64,000 nucleotides of DNA, from contig JAVGVS010000001.1 in assembly GCA_032718565.1 (NCBI GenBank), positions 620,001-684,000 on the forward strand, written 5' to 3'. Below are positions 35,626 through 46,349 of this stretch, one piece after another. The stretch comes from Distichodus sexfasciatus. Lineage: Eukaryota > Chordata > Actinopteri > Characiformes > Distichodontidae. Both the position numbers and the translations under genes were made by a program. The number at the start of each line of letters is the position of its first letter. Positions within the stretch are counted from its first letter, which is position 1. The notes below the pieces were generated by a model, which saw nothing but the letters and a program-made list of their open reading frames with translations, was not told the origin of the DNA and did not search any database.

Positions 35626-37754
35626 ATATGTATTTATATTTATTCTGTACTTTATATATAATGAATATGACACATGCTACTATTAAGGCTGTCATGAATT
35701 ATACTAATGTTACACTCAGGTCATGCTGCTTACAGGAGTTGGGTGTCCTTGAAAAAACACTTATAAAGAGCATGCGCACAGTTTATATCACCATGTGTAA
35801 TGTGGATATTAATCGCATTGCCCATCTAATTACTATGTTGTTCTGTCTTATCTGTGTGAGCACTTTGTTCTGTCTTTCTTTGCACCATATGTACAGTGTG
35901 CTTTGCCATTTCATCTGCCTGTATGTTAACATGATTTGACATGATTGGGTGTGATAAGTCCAGGTTCAGAAAGCAAAAGGTTACACCTCATTAAATTTTG
36001 CAGCTCCATAAAAGAGAGATGAATTTGCATTTGGATTTGGCTAGTTAGACAGCAGATCTCCCAAGGTAGTAAAAGTGACTAACAATGAATGTGATCTGTG
36101 ATCTTGACAGCAGAAATCAATGTGTGCTTTATTCTTAAAGATCTCACTGACATTTATGAAGTGACGTTTATGAAGTGACGTGTCTGACGAACAGTGAGAA
36201 CAAGGAACAGGAACAAGGAAACTGTATGAGAACCTGAGAAAGAGACATGAAAATGTCCAATCCAAAAAAGGTCAGTGTAAAAAGTCTGAATCTGATTTTA
36301 TTGTCTTAAAGGTCATATAATACATGGAAAGCATTGCATGCGTATACAAAAGTCGCAGGACCATTGGGTAAGGGAAAGTGGACTGCCAAAGTCAGGGACA
36401 GAGATGGATGAGATAAGCAAATGGCAGGGGAAAGCCTGGCTATGGAGCAGTGGAGAAATCCACAAAGATCAGGGACTAAGATCTGTCCAGGCCACGGTCA
36501 GTGGCTCTGCAGGAAACAGGCAAATGATGTCAAAGATAAGAAGATTCCAAGCCCTGGGCCTTGCACAGATGCGCAGCAGAGGCTGGCGTTACGGCTGGCT
36601 TTCCTGCGTGAAAGATGAGTCAGGAAATTTTATGGGGGATAATCTTTGCAGGTCGACGAGGCTTATTAAAATTCTTCAGCTAAAACAGCTGTGTTACCCA
36701 GAACACTGATCACTGCTGTGGAAAGGAGGAAAGTTGAGCGGTGAGAAACGTTTATGTAACATTAATAGGCAAGTTTAATATTTTAGAGGAAGTATAGTAT
36801 AGAGTAGTAGAGTAGTATACTATTTATTATAAATTGAATTATTATAAAAAATGAAAATTATTGTCACAAAAAAGTGAGAATGTAATGTTTATTTTAAAGC
36901 AAATATATTTCAGTGTTTCCATGATAAAGGTTTAGCTGTTACATTTTACTACAACTCACTTTTTCAATTCTATAACACTTTAAATCATATTAAATATAAG
37001 TAAAAGCTTCATCTATATGCCCCTCCCCTCCTGAGATATTGAAACATGCAAACATAGTACCAAAAAGTAGAAATAATAGGATGCAAAAGCAGTGCCATTT
37101 ACGATGGAAACAGCAAAAGTAACACATTGCCAGCAGATGCCTCTTGGTAAACACAGTGCTTAAAACTGAAGTTAATAAAGCAGTCATCAGTAAAGCCATT
37201 AATGACACTGTTGCTGTTAATGACACAAGAAATGCTTTTGTATTGAGGTAGCGAATAATCTGTTCCTGCTTGAGTTTAAGCCACAAAACGGGTGATAAAA
37301 CAGAATTATACATTATTCTTTATGGCCAAACATCTTGGCATGTTTATAATTAGAGGTTTTCTTCAGGGCAACCAGAACAATCTATTTAAGGAAACATGGT
37401 CATTGTGGCACATGACGCATGTACACATAGAGTATATTTGCTGCTTTTGCAACTTTCTGATTAGAAAGTAACATTTGAAAAACATTAATGTACATTCTTC
37501 AATGTGCATGCTAAATATTTGGGCATCAAAATGCAAAATTCTTTAAAAATATATATTACAGTTTTTGTTTTAATCCTGCATGTCTATTTTATGACAACCC
37601 TCTGAAGATGTAAACCCTTTGTGCCTCATGAGATTTGATGTGATAAAGCTTTACTAGATAAACAACACAGCCACATACTCTATACCATCCGGGGGCTGTT
37701 AACACTGATCATATATTTCATAGGACATGTGGCTTTAAATCCCAGTTATTTTAG

Positions 37755-37990
37755 GAAAAACCATATGCCGCAGCATTAGAGGCCCTGTTTGCCATTAGGA
37801 ACTCGTTGAGTAAATCAGTGCAGAATGTTAGTGGCTGAGTCCCTCTGCATTTAATTGCATGATGCAGTTTATTTTTAACTGAACGCATCATATGGGGTAT
37901 ATTTAACTGTACACATTGAGCTGATTTTATATTAATCCATTTTGTGACGAGCTCGCTGCGGCTATGAACCTCGTCCAAGAGGAGGAGGAG
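37755..37990. promoter_or_regulatory. candidate conserved non-coding element
   Basis: Non-repetitive and GC-balanced at its edges, with several homeodomain-type words: TTAATTGCAT at 37851-37860 and TAATCC at 37933-37938. No coding potential. This is a guess from texture and motif density only. Confidence 0.25.
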
Positions 37991-38276
37991 GAGAAGCCGG
38001 GGAGTAATTGCATGTGTGCTGTAACTGAGAAAATGAATAACAACTTGCAGATTTCACAGACATAGTCACTTGGATGCAGACAAGCTAACACATGGCCAAC
38101 GTATTTTCCTTACGTTTTAAACCTGTCTATGAAGATGGCTATTTAGTTTCACCGGATATATACAGTCCTAGATTTTGGCAATGTGCATGTGTGTGTATCA
38201 CAATGTGTGTGCATGTTTGTGCCCGTGTGCGTGTGTTATGGCTTAAATACAATATATGGACAATGAGTAATACCCC

Positions 38277-38280
<4 letters not shown>

Positions 38281-38308
<28 letters not shown>
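38281..38308. repeat. (CT)n microsatellite
   Basis: Uninterrupted CT dinucleotides immediately before a TG-rich tract. Confidence 0.95.
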
Positions 38309-38309
38309 T

Positions 38310-38590
38310 GAGTGTGTGTGTGTGTATGCAAGTGCAAAAAAGCATGCAGCCATAGCTGTATGTGTGCAAACACAAGTGTGTGTTTGTGTGTACATGTTCA
38401 TGCAAGCATAGCTGTATGTGTGCAAATGTGTGTGTGTGTGTTTGTGCGTATGCAAGTGTATGTTGATTTTTATGTTTGAGAGTATGTGTGCAAGCGTATG
38501 TGAATGTGTGTGTTTCAGTGTGTGTGTGCCATGTGTATGCAAGCATAGCTGTATATACTGCATGTGTGTTTGTGAGTGTCTTTGTGTTTG
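38310..38590. repeat. TG-rich minisatellite
   Basis: TG repeats carry a recurring longer word, ATGCAAGCATAGCTGTAT with variants, at about 38347, 38400 and 38538. This creates the His/Thr-rich frame on the minus strand, which is not a gene. Confidence 0.8.
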
Positions 38591-39138
38591 GGTTTGAAAG
38601 AGAAAAAATCAAAGCCATGTCCTTCACTAGAAGAGCCTTGTTGCTGTGCCGGCTGTGGTGTGTGTGTGTAGCCGGGTGCAGGGGGCTGATGCAGGCAAGA
38701 GCGACAGCGCTGACGGTGAGGCCAGACGGGGCAGCTCAGAGCAGGGCGAGTCCGGGCACGTCTTATCTGCCTTCACACAATTTCATGGTTGTTTGAAACA
38801 AGTGGGCCATGTACAACTCAATCTCTGGGATTTCTATCACCTAAAGTTTCCACGATCTGCTGAGAGCTGAAAGCTGAAGGTAGTCAGAGGAATAGCTTCC
38901 CTGCAGTTAGACCCGAACCTGCAATGCAGGTATTAAGCTGGTCACGTTTTGCTTAGTCTGAAAAGTTACCACCACGTTTTTACTCAAAACGTGTGCAATT
39001 GGGACGAGAGTCCATGATCTTATCAAATCCTTTGAAATGAGTTTTCAGTATTGGCTTAGTTTCATTGTTGGGGAAGCTACTTTTAAATGGCACTTATGAT
39101 TAAAAGCAGCTAAGAGACACCTGAGGTACTCTTAATAT

Positions 39139-39292
39139 AGCAGTTGGCCCCATGATCAGAGGGTCACCAGTGAGTAAAGTTCCGTCCCCAAGCAATGCTG
39201 AAGCCAGAGCTCCTTCACAGATTTCATTGCACTGTGTGCTGTGCTGTGCTGTGCTGTGGCGTGTTTACAATGACAAATAATCACTCACTAAA
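39139..39292 (+). mobile_element. SINE family B, copy 3, internally deleted
   Basis: GCAGTTGG, ATGATCAGAGGGTCACCAG, GTTCCGTCCCCAAGC, AGAGCTCCTTCACAGAT and ATTGCACTGTGTGCTG appear in order. A small expansion of TGTGC units (39236-39258) and the AATGACAAATAATCACTCAC tail follow. Several central blocks are missing. Confidence 0.65.
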
Positions 39293-39379
39293 AGTCATTT
39301 AATTCATTAAATGTTCTGTCCATAAAAGTTCTGTCCATTTTGCCTTTCAGGGTCATATATTAGAATGAATATTGCACTC

Positions 39380-39460
39380 AGATTCTTACTTACGTCTTCT
39401 CCAAGGTGGAATCCATCATCTGACTCCATCTTGCTCTGGATGTAAGATTTGTGTGTATGA
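39380..39460 (-). repeat. diverged repeat with splice-donor-like sequence (family C, copy 2)
   Basis: On the minus strand it reads GATGGAGTCAGATGATGGAT, TCCACCTTGGAGAAGAC, then GTAAGTAAGAATCTG, matching copy 1 at 21468-21545. The frame gives Met-Glu-Ser-Asp-Asp-Gly-Phe-His-Leu-Gly-Glu-Asp and then a consensus donor GTAAGTAAG. Confidence 0.45.
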
Positions 39461-39517
39461 TGAGATGCAATGATACTTAGATGACACTTTTGCAAATTCA
39501 ACACTAACCAGAACTTC

Positions 39518-39689
39518 GGGGGAGTTGGTGGCCTAACGGTAGAGCATTCGCTCCATGAACAGTGGGTCACATTTTCAAGGACTGGTAAAGTTACCACTGA
39601 GGTACTCATGAGCAAGGTACCATCCCCAAGCACTGCTGGTGCATTGTGTGATGCGCTGTGGTGTGTTCACAATGACAAATAATCTCTCA
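39518..39689 (+). mobile_element. SINE family B, copy 4, internally deleted
   Basis: GAGTTGGTGGCCTAACGGTAG, GTAAAGTTACCACTGAGGTAC, TCATGAGCAAGGTACCATC, CCCCAAGCACTGC, then a jump to GGTGCATTGTGTGATGC and the AATGACAAATAATCTCTCAC tail. About 80 central bases are absent. Confidence 0.75.
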
Positions 39690-42058
39690 CTTCCAATTAA
39701 ATACCTGGTATTGAAAATGCCCTCCCTGCTTCGTAAAGTATTAGTATTCTTGTATTAACGATGTAGCACTTTGTTTAAAAAGAAGTTTCTGGAAAAACCA
39801 AGAGTAAAAAAGTAAAGTTAGTGCCATCACTAAATTTAGTTACCCCTCAACACTGGATAAAAGTGATCAAAACTGGATTAAATTAGGCACAGCTTAGGAG
39901 CAAGTAAGAAATCACAGCTAAGCAAACCAGATACACATCACCCCAAATCTCTCACAGATATATTCCTGGTAAATTCCCTAGCCATCCATCAGCACTCACC
40001 AAACCAGCTGAGTCCGGGAAAAGGCAGCTCTACTAAGGGTTATTCACAGGATGATGCAACACAAAAACGTCTGCATCATTCCTTTCAGCAACTACTGGCT
40101 CGATCGACACAACTGGGCTTTTTGTTTTGTTTCACAGATTTCACCACCAGAGTTGCAGTTTGCTAAATCACTCTCGGTTGACACATTTGCCATTCTTACT
40201 GTGAACCTGGTGACCTTAAGTGTAAGTTTGCCCCAAGGCTGAATGTTATGTCTAGGCAGGGCTTTTGTTTTCAAGTAAGATCCCAGTTTAATAAATACTC
40301 ACTGCTGACATGCTGCTTCGCATTCAAAAAATATTCTTGGAAAATGATCTAGGCCCTGTCCTGAGAACTCACGGTCATCTGCAGTTCTCAAGATTGTCCC
40401 GCACTGCAACAAATTTGCCGGGTCTATCAGATAGGGTGGAGTATTAAAATAGCTGTTTCCTCTAGAGCTTTAGGAAATGTGACCTTTAACTGCACAATAA
40501 ATCTCTGGGAAAGAGAAAAAAGCCCTGAAAGACAGGGTTAATATGAATTGATGTGTTTGTGATACTCAGAGCTTTATTTTAGTTTTGATGAAAACTACCG
40601 GGAGACATGGCTCGGCACAGCGCTTCATGAGTGCAGATATTTCATCTTTATCAGTGAAAAACTGATGCTGCAATTGCTTTTTGCAGCTGAGGTTTGCACG
40701 GCAGAAAGCTTTGACGGATGGAGCAGAAAAAATGTTCATCTGAGACGTTGCATTTTTGGATTGCAATGATAGAAATATACATAAAGCCTACAGCGGACTG
40801 TCTGCCAGGGCAGAGGGCCATGGCAACGCTGAAAGTCTGCCTTAATTCAAAATGAACCACGGGCAGTCTTGTTTTTTCACTACCTGCAGATGGAATGGGG
40901 GAGATTCATGATTCCCCTGAGCCCGGCTCTATAAATTGAACACATAAAGAAGACAACAGACCAATAAGGGATGCCTGACTGAGGTTGGCCTTCCACCGTG
41001 CACCATTTAAAGTAATGCACAACATGTCAAAGAATGACAAATTTACACTGCAAGAAAAATATCGAGCATGTTCCTGCTGACTCTCTGCGCACTTATTTAA
41101 AGCTGCAGTGGCCTTGACCGGCGAGCATTACCTCAGACTAGCATTTTGTTCACTTAATCCAAAAGTGAATGCTGTAATCCATCCCCATATGCATAAAACC
41201 TTCAGTAACAGCTTCATGGCCAATCAATTTCCATCCCCAGATGTTTTCTGACATCCCCATTAAAATAAATGATAAAGAAACATGGTTGAAATGAAAGGGC
41301 TTATGGAATTATTGTAATTATGTATGATGCAAATCATGTGCATAGCCTTTATTCATTTCATCATAATGTCCCTCTTTATACACAAAGCTCTTAGCTGGTA
41401 TTAAAAGGTATGTATATAATGCATAGTGTAAACATGGTATGTGGAAAGGAACGTTGGGCCATTAGGCATGGAGTTGGTCATAAGTCCTTCTTCACTCTAC
41501 ATGCTGTAATTGGCACTCACTTACTATTAAACCTCAGTGTAACACGGATCAGTGACTTTAAAAGCTAAGTCACGGCAAATTTCTGCCACTTAAAATTAGA
41601 TCTATATTTCAGCATGTACATTACTTCAGTGAACGTTAGACTGTTAGAAAAGGATCCATCAGGTTCTAATTTACCCACAAACACTTGAAATATATGTAAA
41701 ACCATAGTGGCATTTAAAGCTTACATAAGATTATAGTCATTGATTCAATTTTTTTTTTGATTTGAAAAATGCCATTGTGCCATTTCTCTAAAGATATTCC
41801 CTGAACTTGTGCTAAATGTACGTGACACCCTGGTTCTCGACTTGGGCTGAGCCAAGATACATTTTTATCTACTGTCTTGGCCACACTTGGGTCCTAAAGT
41901 CAGATGGCCCTTGAAAGAAGGCACTTGCTCTGTAACCCTAACCTCCTGAATACCAGCCTATGTATTTTTATCAAGACTCCAGGCAGTGGCTGATGCAACC
42001 CTTTAAGATACAAGGATGGGGCTATAGAGGAGGATAGAAGAGTACTGTATAGACAGAA
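39690..42058. other. unique sequence including the strongest candidate regulatory block
   Basis: No recognised repeat apart from a T-run (41750-41759). No gene. See 41000-41400 for the candidate element. Confidence 0.35.
41000..41400. promoter_or_regulatory. candidate conserved non-coding element with POU-octamer and bicoid-type motifs
   Basis: Non-repetitive sequence with a perfect POU octamer ATGCAAAT at 41327-41334 next to AATTATTGTAATTATG (41308-41323). Two TAATCC bicoid-class sites lie 20 bases apart (41155-41160, 41175-41180), with CATATGCATAAA at 41187-41198. No open frame of note. Such clustering is typical of vertebrate developmental enhancers, but conservation cannot be seen from one genome. 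Confidence 0.32.
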
Positions 42059-42390
42059 AGGTGTGTGTGTGTGTGTTTTTTTTTTTACTTATGAGGATTT
42101 GACTGTCCCCTAAAGGGTAGGCAAACCTGATATTTTACAGATTTTTGTGGCATTGTGAGGACCAGTCCTTATAATAAATAGAAGCTTTTATGAAAAGGTT
42201 TTGGGTTTTATTCGCAAAATAAACTAATAAACAAAAGTGTCAAAAGATTTGCATTTGGTTACTGAGTTTAAAGTTGGTGTTAAAGTTAAGTTTAGGTTTA
42301 GCTGTACTATCATTTACATCTCTCATTAGGGGGGTCAAACGAAGTACCTCACAAAAATAGCAAGACACGACTGTGTGTGTGTGTGTGTAC
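42059..42390 (+). repeat. TG-linked dispersed repeat (family F), complete copy between two TG tracts
   Basis: A TG tract at 42061-42077 and another at 42372-42388 enclose about 290 bases. These include CCCCTAAAGGGTAGG, TTTTTGTGGCATTGTGAGGAC, GATTTGCATTTGGTTACTG, TTAAGTTTAGGTTTAGCTG and CACAAAAATAGCAAGACACG. The same blocks recur at 8222-8690 and 9898-10290. Confidence 0.65.
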
Positions 42391-43299
42391 ATGGAAGGGA
42401 GGTAGAATTCAAACCCTCACACTTTACATTGTAATCCCATCTCCTGCTAGCACCTCTGTAAGATTACAGAATTTTGCGCAGGTCTCGACGAGATGAATCC
42501 CAGTTGACAGGTTAACAGAGGAACGTTTTTGGAGAGAGAAACAGAGCCTCATAATAGAGTACAGGCCTGCCACCCCCACCCTGTCTCCCCTATGGAGTTT
42601 CACCACACCCCCAATTTGGTTATTAGTGTCACAGAGCAGAGCTAGGCACGCATTATTAGCATGACAACACAAACCGCAGACAGACTTGAAATTTGCTAAG
42701 TGCCAGAGGGTTCTGGGAGACCTCGAGATCCCCAGGCCATTGTGAAGGTAGGGTTTGGTGCCAACATTGTTATTACTGCTGTTATGAGATATGTTATCAG
42801 GGCTTAAGAAACACATTTCTCAATTCAATCTCATTCGGCTCCGTGAATCATTTTGTAACAACGCTTATATAGCTCTTACATTATTATAAAACAGACACAA
42901 ACATTGTCTGCAACCTTTAATAAAGATATCTGAGTTTTAGTCATACCTTGCTGGTTTACAGTTATGTGCAATGCCATGCACAGTTTGTGTTGTGCTATGC
43001 TCTGTTTCTGACCACAGCACTGTTTCTTGCTGGATATTCTCGGAAGGTAAATTTTTTTATGTCCAACAATGAGTATGATATGTTTAAAAATCCTCATTAT
43101 TTGCATTAGTTTATGCATTAACGCCAGTACAACATCCACTACCCAATTAGTGTCACTGTGATACAGCGAAGGGTCAACCACATAAATTAATAAATCAAAT
43201 ACAAATCCTGTATTCAACAGGAGTGAAAGTAAGTATTTACAGGTACTGATGTTATTATAATTACGGTTGTTGTCATATCAGTATGTTTACATTTTAATG
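42391..43299. other. unique sequence
   Basis: A 130-codon minus-strand frame (42424-42816) and a 113-codon one (42876-43217) are present. Neither has a recognisable domain or splice context. No gene called. Confidence 0.35.
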
Positions 43300-43390
43300 A
43301 GCCTACTGGGGTGGTGGTGGTGGCTAGTGGTAAAATGTCTGGATATTGATCAGGCAAATATGGGTTTATGTGTGGCCCAATCCAAATACG
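43300..43390 (+). repeat. degenerate tRNA-like SINE head
   Basis: GTGGCTAGTGGTAAAATGTC and a degenerate B box ATGGGTTTATGTGTGGCCC resemble the family-H heads at 15795 and 16196 in the opposite orientation. The evidence is weak because only the head is visible. Confidence 0.35.
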
Positions 43391-43419
43391 GTTGCAAATT
43401 TTCTGGATAGTTAACAACA

Positions 43420-43550
43420 GCTAAGGGTCATCAAGTCAGCACGTCCACTGGCTTAAAACAGAGAAAAGAGGCACCTTGGCAAAACATCCCTTTTAATGAA
43501 AAGGGGCCAATTAAAGCAGGGACAATGGCCACAATACAACAACTGAAATC
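43420..43550. promoter_or_regulatory. candidate conserved non-coding element
   Basis: Short non-repetitive block containing TTTTAATGAAAAGG, GGCCAATTAAA (43505-43515) and a SOX-type word ACAATGG (43522-43528). Speculative. Confidence 0.2.
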
Positions 43551-43689
43551 TTCTCTTTTATTCAAACATCCAACTCTCTGTTTTACACATCACTGTCACT
43601 GTGATGCACATGCTTATACGGACTATCTCATTCATGTTGCACTGAAACTGTTTCCGGAAAGATGTAATTCCCTCCTCAAATGACTTACT

Positions 43690-44200
43690 ACAGTACTGCT
43701 ATAATAATTTTGCACTGCCGCTACTTATTTGCACAACCATTGAACACTGGATGTATATATCACTGGTCACTTTCTAACTAACTGTTTCTACACAAATTAT
43801 TGAAAAATATTGCACAAACCCTGGTTCACACTACTTTTAAAATATCTGCAAATGTTAGTCATACTTTTTAAGAAGACTGTTTTATTAAAAGACTAGATAT
43901 AGAATTTCTCATATTGAAGTCAACTTCCACTTTTGTAGGTAATACTGCATCCAAACTGTCTCTCCTCTACTTCTATTTCTTTTTCTAGTTTAAAGTTATA
44001 TTTAATACTCCATTCCTAGTTTAATATGTATATTTTGTATTTTATTTATATATTGTTTATTCTGTGTCCATTATTTGTTCTCTGTTCTTTATTTCCTATT
44101 GCACTGCAAAAACCGGAGCCACGTTGTCTCTTCTCTGTGTATCTGTACAGTATATAGCAGAGATGACAATAAAGTTTATTTTGACTTTGACTTTGACAAC
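43690..44200 (+). mobile_element. LINE 3' tail (family L, copy 2, longest)
   Basis: A TTGCACTGCCGCTACTTATTT / CACTGGTCAC-rich stretch resembling LINE 3' untranslated sequence leads into the blocks shared with 35250-35625. It ends in GGAGCCACGTTGTCTC, TACAGTATATAGCAGAGATG, ACAATAAAGTTTATTTTGAC and repeated TTTGAC units. 5'-truncated, with no open frame for reverse transcriptase. Confidence 0.65.
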
Positions 44201-44289
44201 ACAGAGCATGGGACATAACCCAGTGATAGACCGATGGACACAAAAATACAGAGAGAAATGACAGACATACCACACAAGACAGGACAGAG

Positions 44290-44454
44290 CTTTTGGACTG
44301 TGTGAGGAAACCAGAGCACCCAGAGGAAACCCACGGGAACACAGGGAGAGCATGCAAATTCCACACAGAAAGGTCCCACGGCCGACCCGGGGATCAAACC
44401 CAGGACCTTGCTGTGAGGCAGCAGCGCTAACCACTACACCACCATGCCGCCCCA
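44290..44454 (-). mobile_element. DANA-like SINE, 5' half (family A, copy 2)
   Basis: On the minus strand: GGGGCGGCATGGTGGTGTAG, TGGTTAGCGCTGCTGCC, TCACAGCAAGGTCCTGGG, B box GGTTTGATCCC (complement at 44390-44400), GGAATTTGCATGCTCTCCC and CACACAGTCC. The 3' half and tail are missing. Confidence 0.8.
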
Positions 44455-46349
44455 AATTTTAATGTGTGGTCTTTAAATATAGACCAGAGGTTATATTGTC
44501 AGTATAGTTTCATGGTATAGGACACTGAATGTGCCAGTACTCACTGTTGGATCAAAGTGGCAACATTAAATAGCTCTGACAGTGTAAAACTTTATTACTG
44601 TTAATTTAGCTTGAACCATATTTCAAAGCTGCTCAGAATGTAAGAACAATTGTAAGATCGTTACTAGAGCTTGTTACAGGGGGCAGTTTGCCAGGACTTC
44701 ATATCGTCCAATTCAGCCTGTTTAGTAGGAATTACACAATACGCAATAACTAAGGGCCAAACACTGGCATAAACTATGGTGGAAAGCACGATCTTATTGT
44801 CATGACATCATCAAAAAGATAACGTAGACGGTCTCTCAAGAAAGCTTCGTGCGACAAAATGTCAAAGAGGGAAAGGATATCGTGCATGAGGAATTAGGTG
44901 GATACATTAAAATTCCATTCAAGTGATATATAACCTCATATACTGCATAATTGCTTGTGTTTTTGCCAACCCAAGCATTACATGGAAATTGGTGCAAGAA
45001 TTGCTTAGGAATGAAAGACCACTAAACACATGACACACATGGCACAAATGGGAGAGTTCCGACAACATTTTGATCGGTCAGTGTCAGGAGAAGTTTGACA
45101 TATTTCTAGAAAATATCTTCCTCGCTCTGACCAAACTAATGGTTCTAGGTAAGAGTCTCTCCAGATAATACATGATCATTTTAATTTCTCTTCTGCTTGC
45201 TATGATGTGTTTAAGAAACTGTTCTGTTCAGGCAGATAAGCTTTGCATTTCTTCCTCGAACCCGAACCTGCCCAGGCTTCCAGAAACCTTCCCCAGACTG
45301 ACAGGCAGAAAGTTTTGCATGACAATTTCACAAAACGTGCATCACACAGACACACACACACACACACTAAAGATTTCCACTTAGCATAACATGCCTCTTA
45401 ATGCTGGGAAAATATGGATACCTTAAAGCAATCGCCACACCTCAGCGAAACTCAGAGGAACCCTGAAAATAAGTGCCTGAGACAAGACTGGACATACAGA
45501 GGTGGAGGTGTTTTGGTTTTGGCATGGCTGTCTCCACAGGGATTTTTTCCAGGACATTCTTCACTTGCTCTGTTATTTGTTTTGATTAATCTCTGAGAGA
45601 CGCAGGAGCTTAGCTCACTGCTCTTCTATCACGTAAGTCTGGCTCAGATGCACTGCGGGTAAATAATTTTGAGTGAAAGACTAGCACACTGAGATAAGAA
45701 TGGAAGCCATCCCTGCAAAGCCTGCCGTCAGCAGACAGTTTAACCAATGCAGACGTAGATCCTGGGGTTTGTTTACATCCTGGGGTTCGGTAACAGTGGC
45801 CTAATGATCTTTTATAGCCAGACACTTTGCTCCAGAGGTTTCCCTTGCAATTCTGCTATTGTTATTTATGAGCTCAACTATGAGCTGACATTATTACCTG
45901 GACACATAAATAGGCCAAACAATCAAGTCTGTGCTTGCCAGGTTAAAGGTTTGCTACATCCTAAGGTCTGGTGTTATAAATTGGAGTTTTTTAACTCAAA
46001 ATTAGCATATTAGATGCTGGTGAACTGGTGATCAATATATTATACTTACATCAAGCATTTCTCTGTGTAATGTGGGGTAAAAATATCTCAATTAACTCTT
46101 TGAGATATGCAAGGACCTTTCTGAGCAATCTTTTAACGTTGGCTTAAATGATCAGGTCAGAAATCTTTCTTTATGAAACACTCAGGTACATTGATTCAAA
46201 ATGAAAAGGTGAAATGTGTTGCTTGTTGTCAGACTGCAATGCAAAAAAAATGCTGCACTCTGATCATTTTACAAAATCTGTGTGTTTTCCTCTGAAAGCA
46301 AATCAATCTGCCAGTTAAGTAGTGGAAATGTGTCTTTTAGAAGTATTAC
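44455..46349. other. unique sequence with a CA microsatellite
   Basis: A CA tract lies at about 45349-45367. No recognised gene; frames are short. Confidence 0.4.

Larger units (their letters stand above)
35626..39138. other. unique sequence including candidate regulatory block and TG/TC tracts
   Basis: A 13-base direct repeat (TTTATGAAGTGACG) lies near 36155-36180. A TTAAAGGTCATATAAT stretch at 36306-36321 resembles the left end of the repeat at 48361. A 123-codon frame at 36338-36709 has no domain. Sub-features at 37755, 38281 and 38310 are listed separately. Confidence 0.35.

Noticed and set aside
36155..36180. Short direct repeat TTTATGAAGTGACG
   Set aside because: Too short and isolated to interpret beyond a local slip.
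36306..36321. Lone TTAAAGGTCATATAAT end-like sequence
   Set aside because: TTAAAGG is expected several times by chance in 64 kb. No partner end was found, so it is not listed as an element.
36338..36709. 123-codon plus-strand frame
   Set aside because: No recognisable motif. A second frame overlaps it, and the composition suits non-coding conserved or random sequence.
38139..38627. 162-codon minus-strand frame, the longest in the window
   Set aside because: It is a translation of the TG/CA minisatellite and CT tract (His-Thr and Arg-Glu runs).
44096..44455. 119-codon minus-strand frame
   Set aside because: Runs through the DANA-like SINE (44290-44454) and the LINE tail; not a gene.
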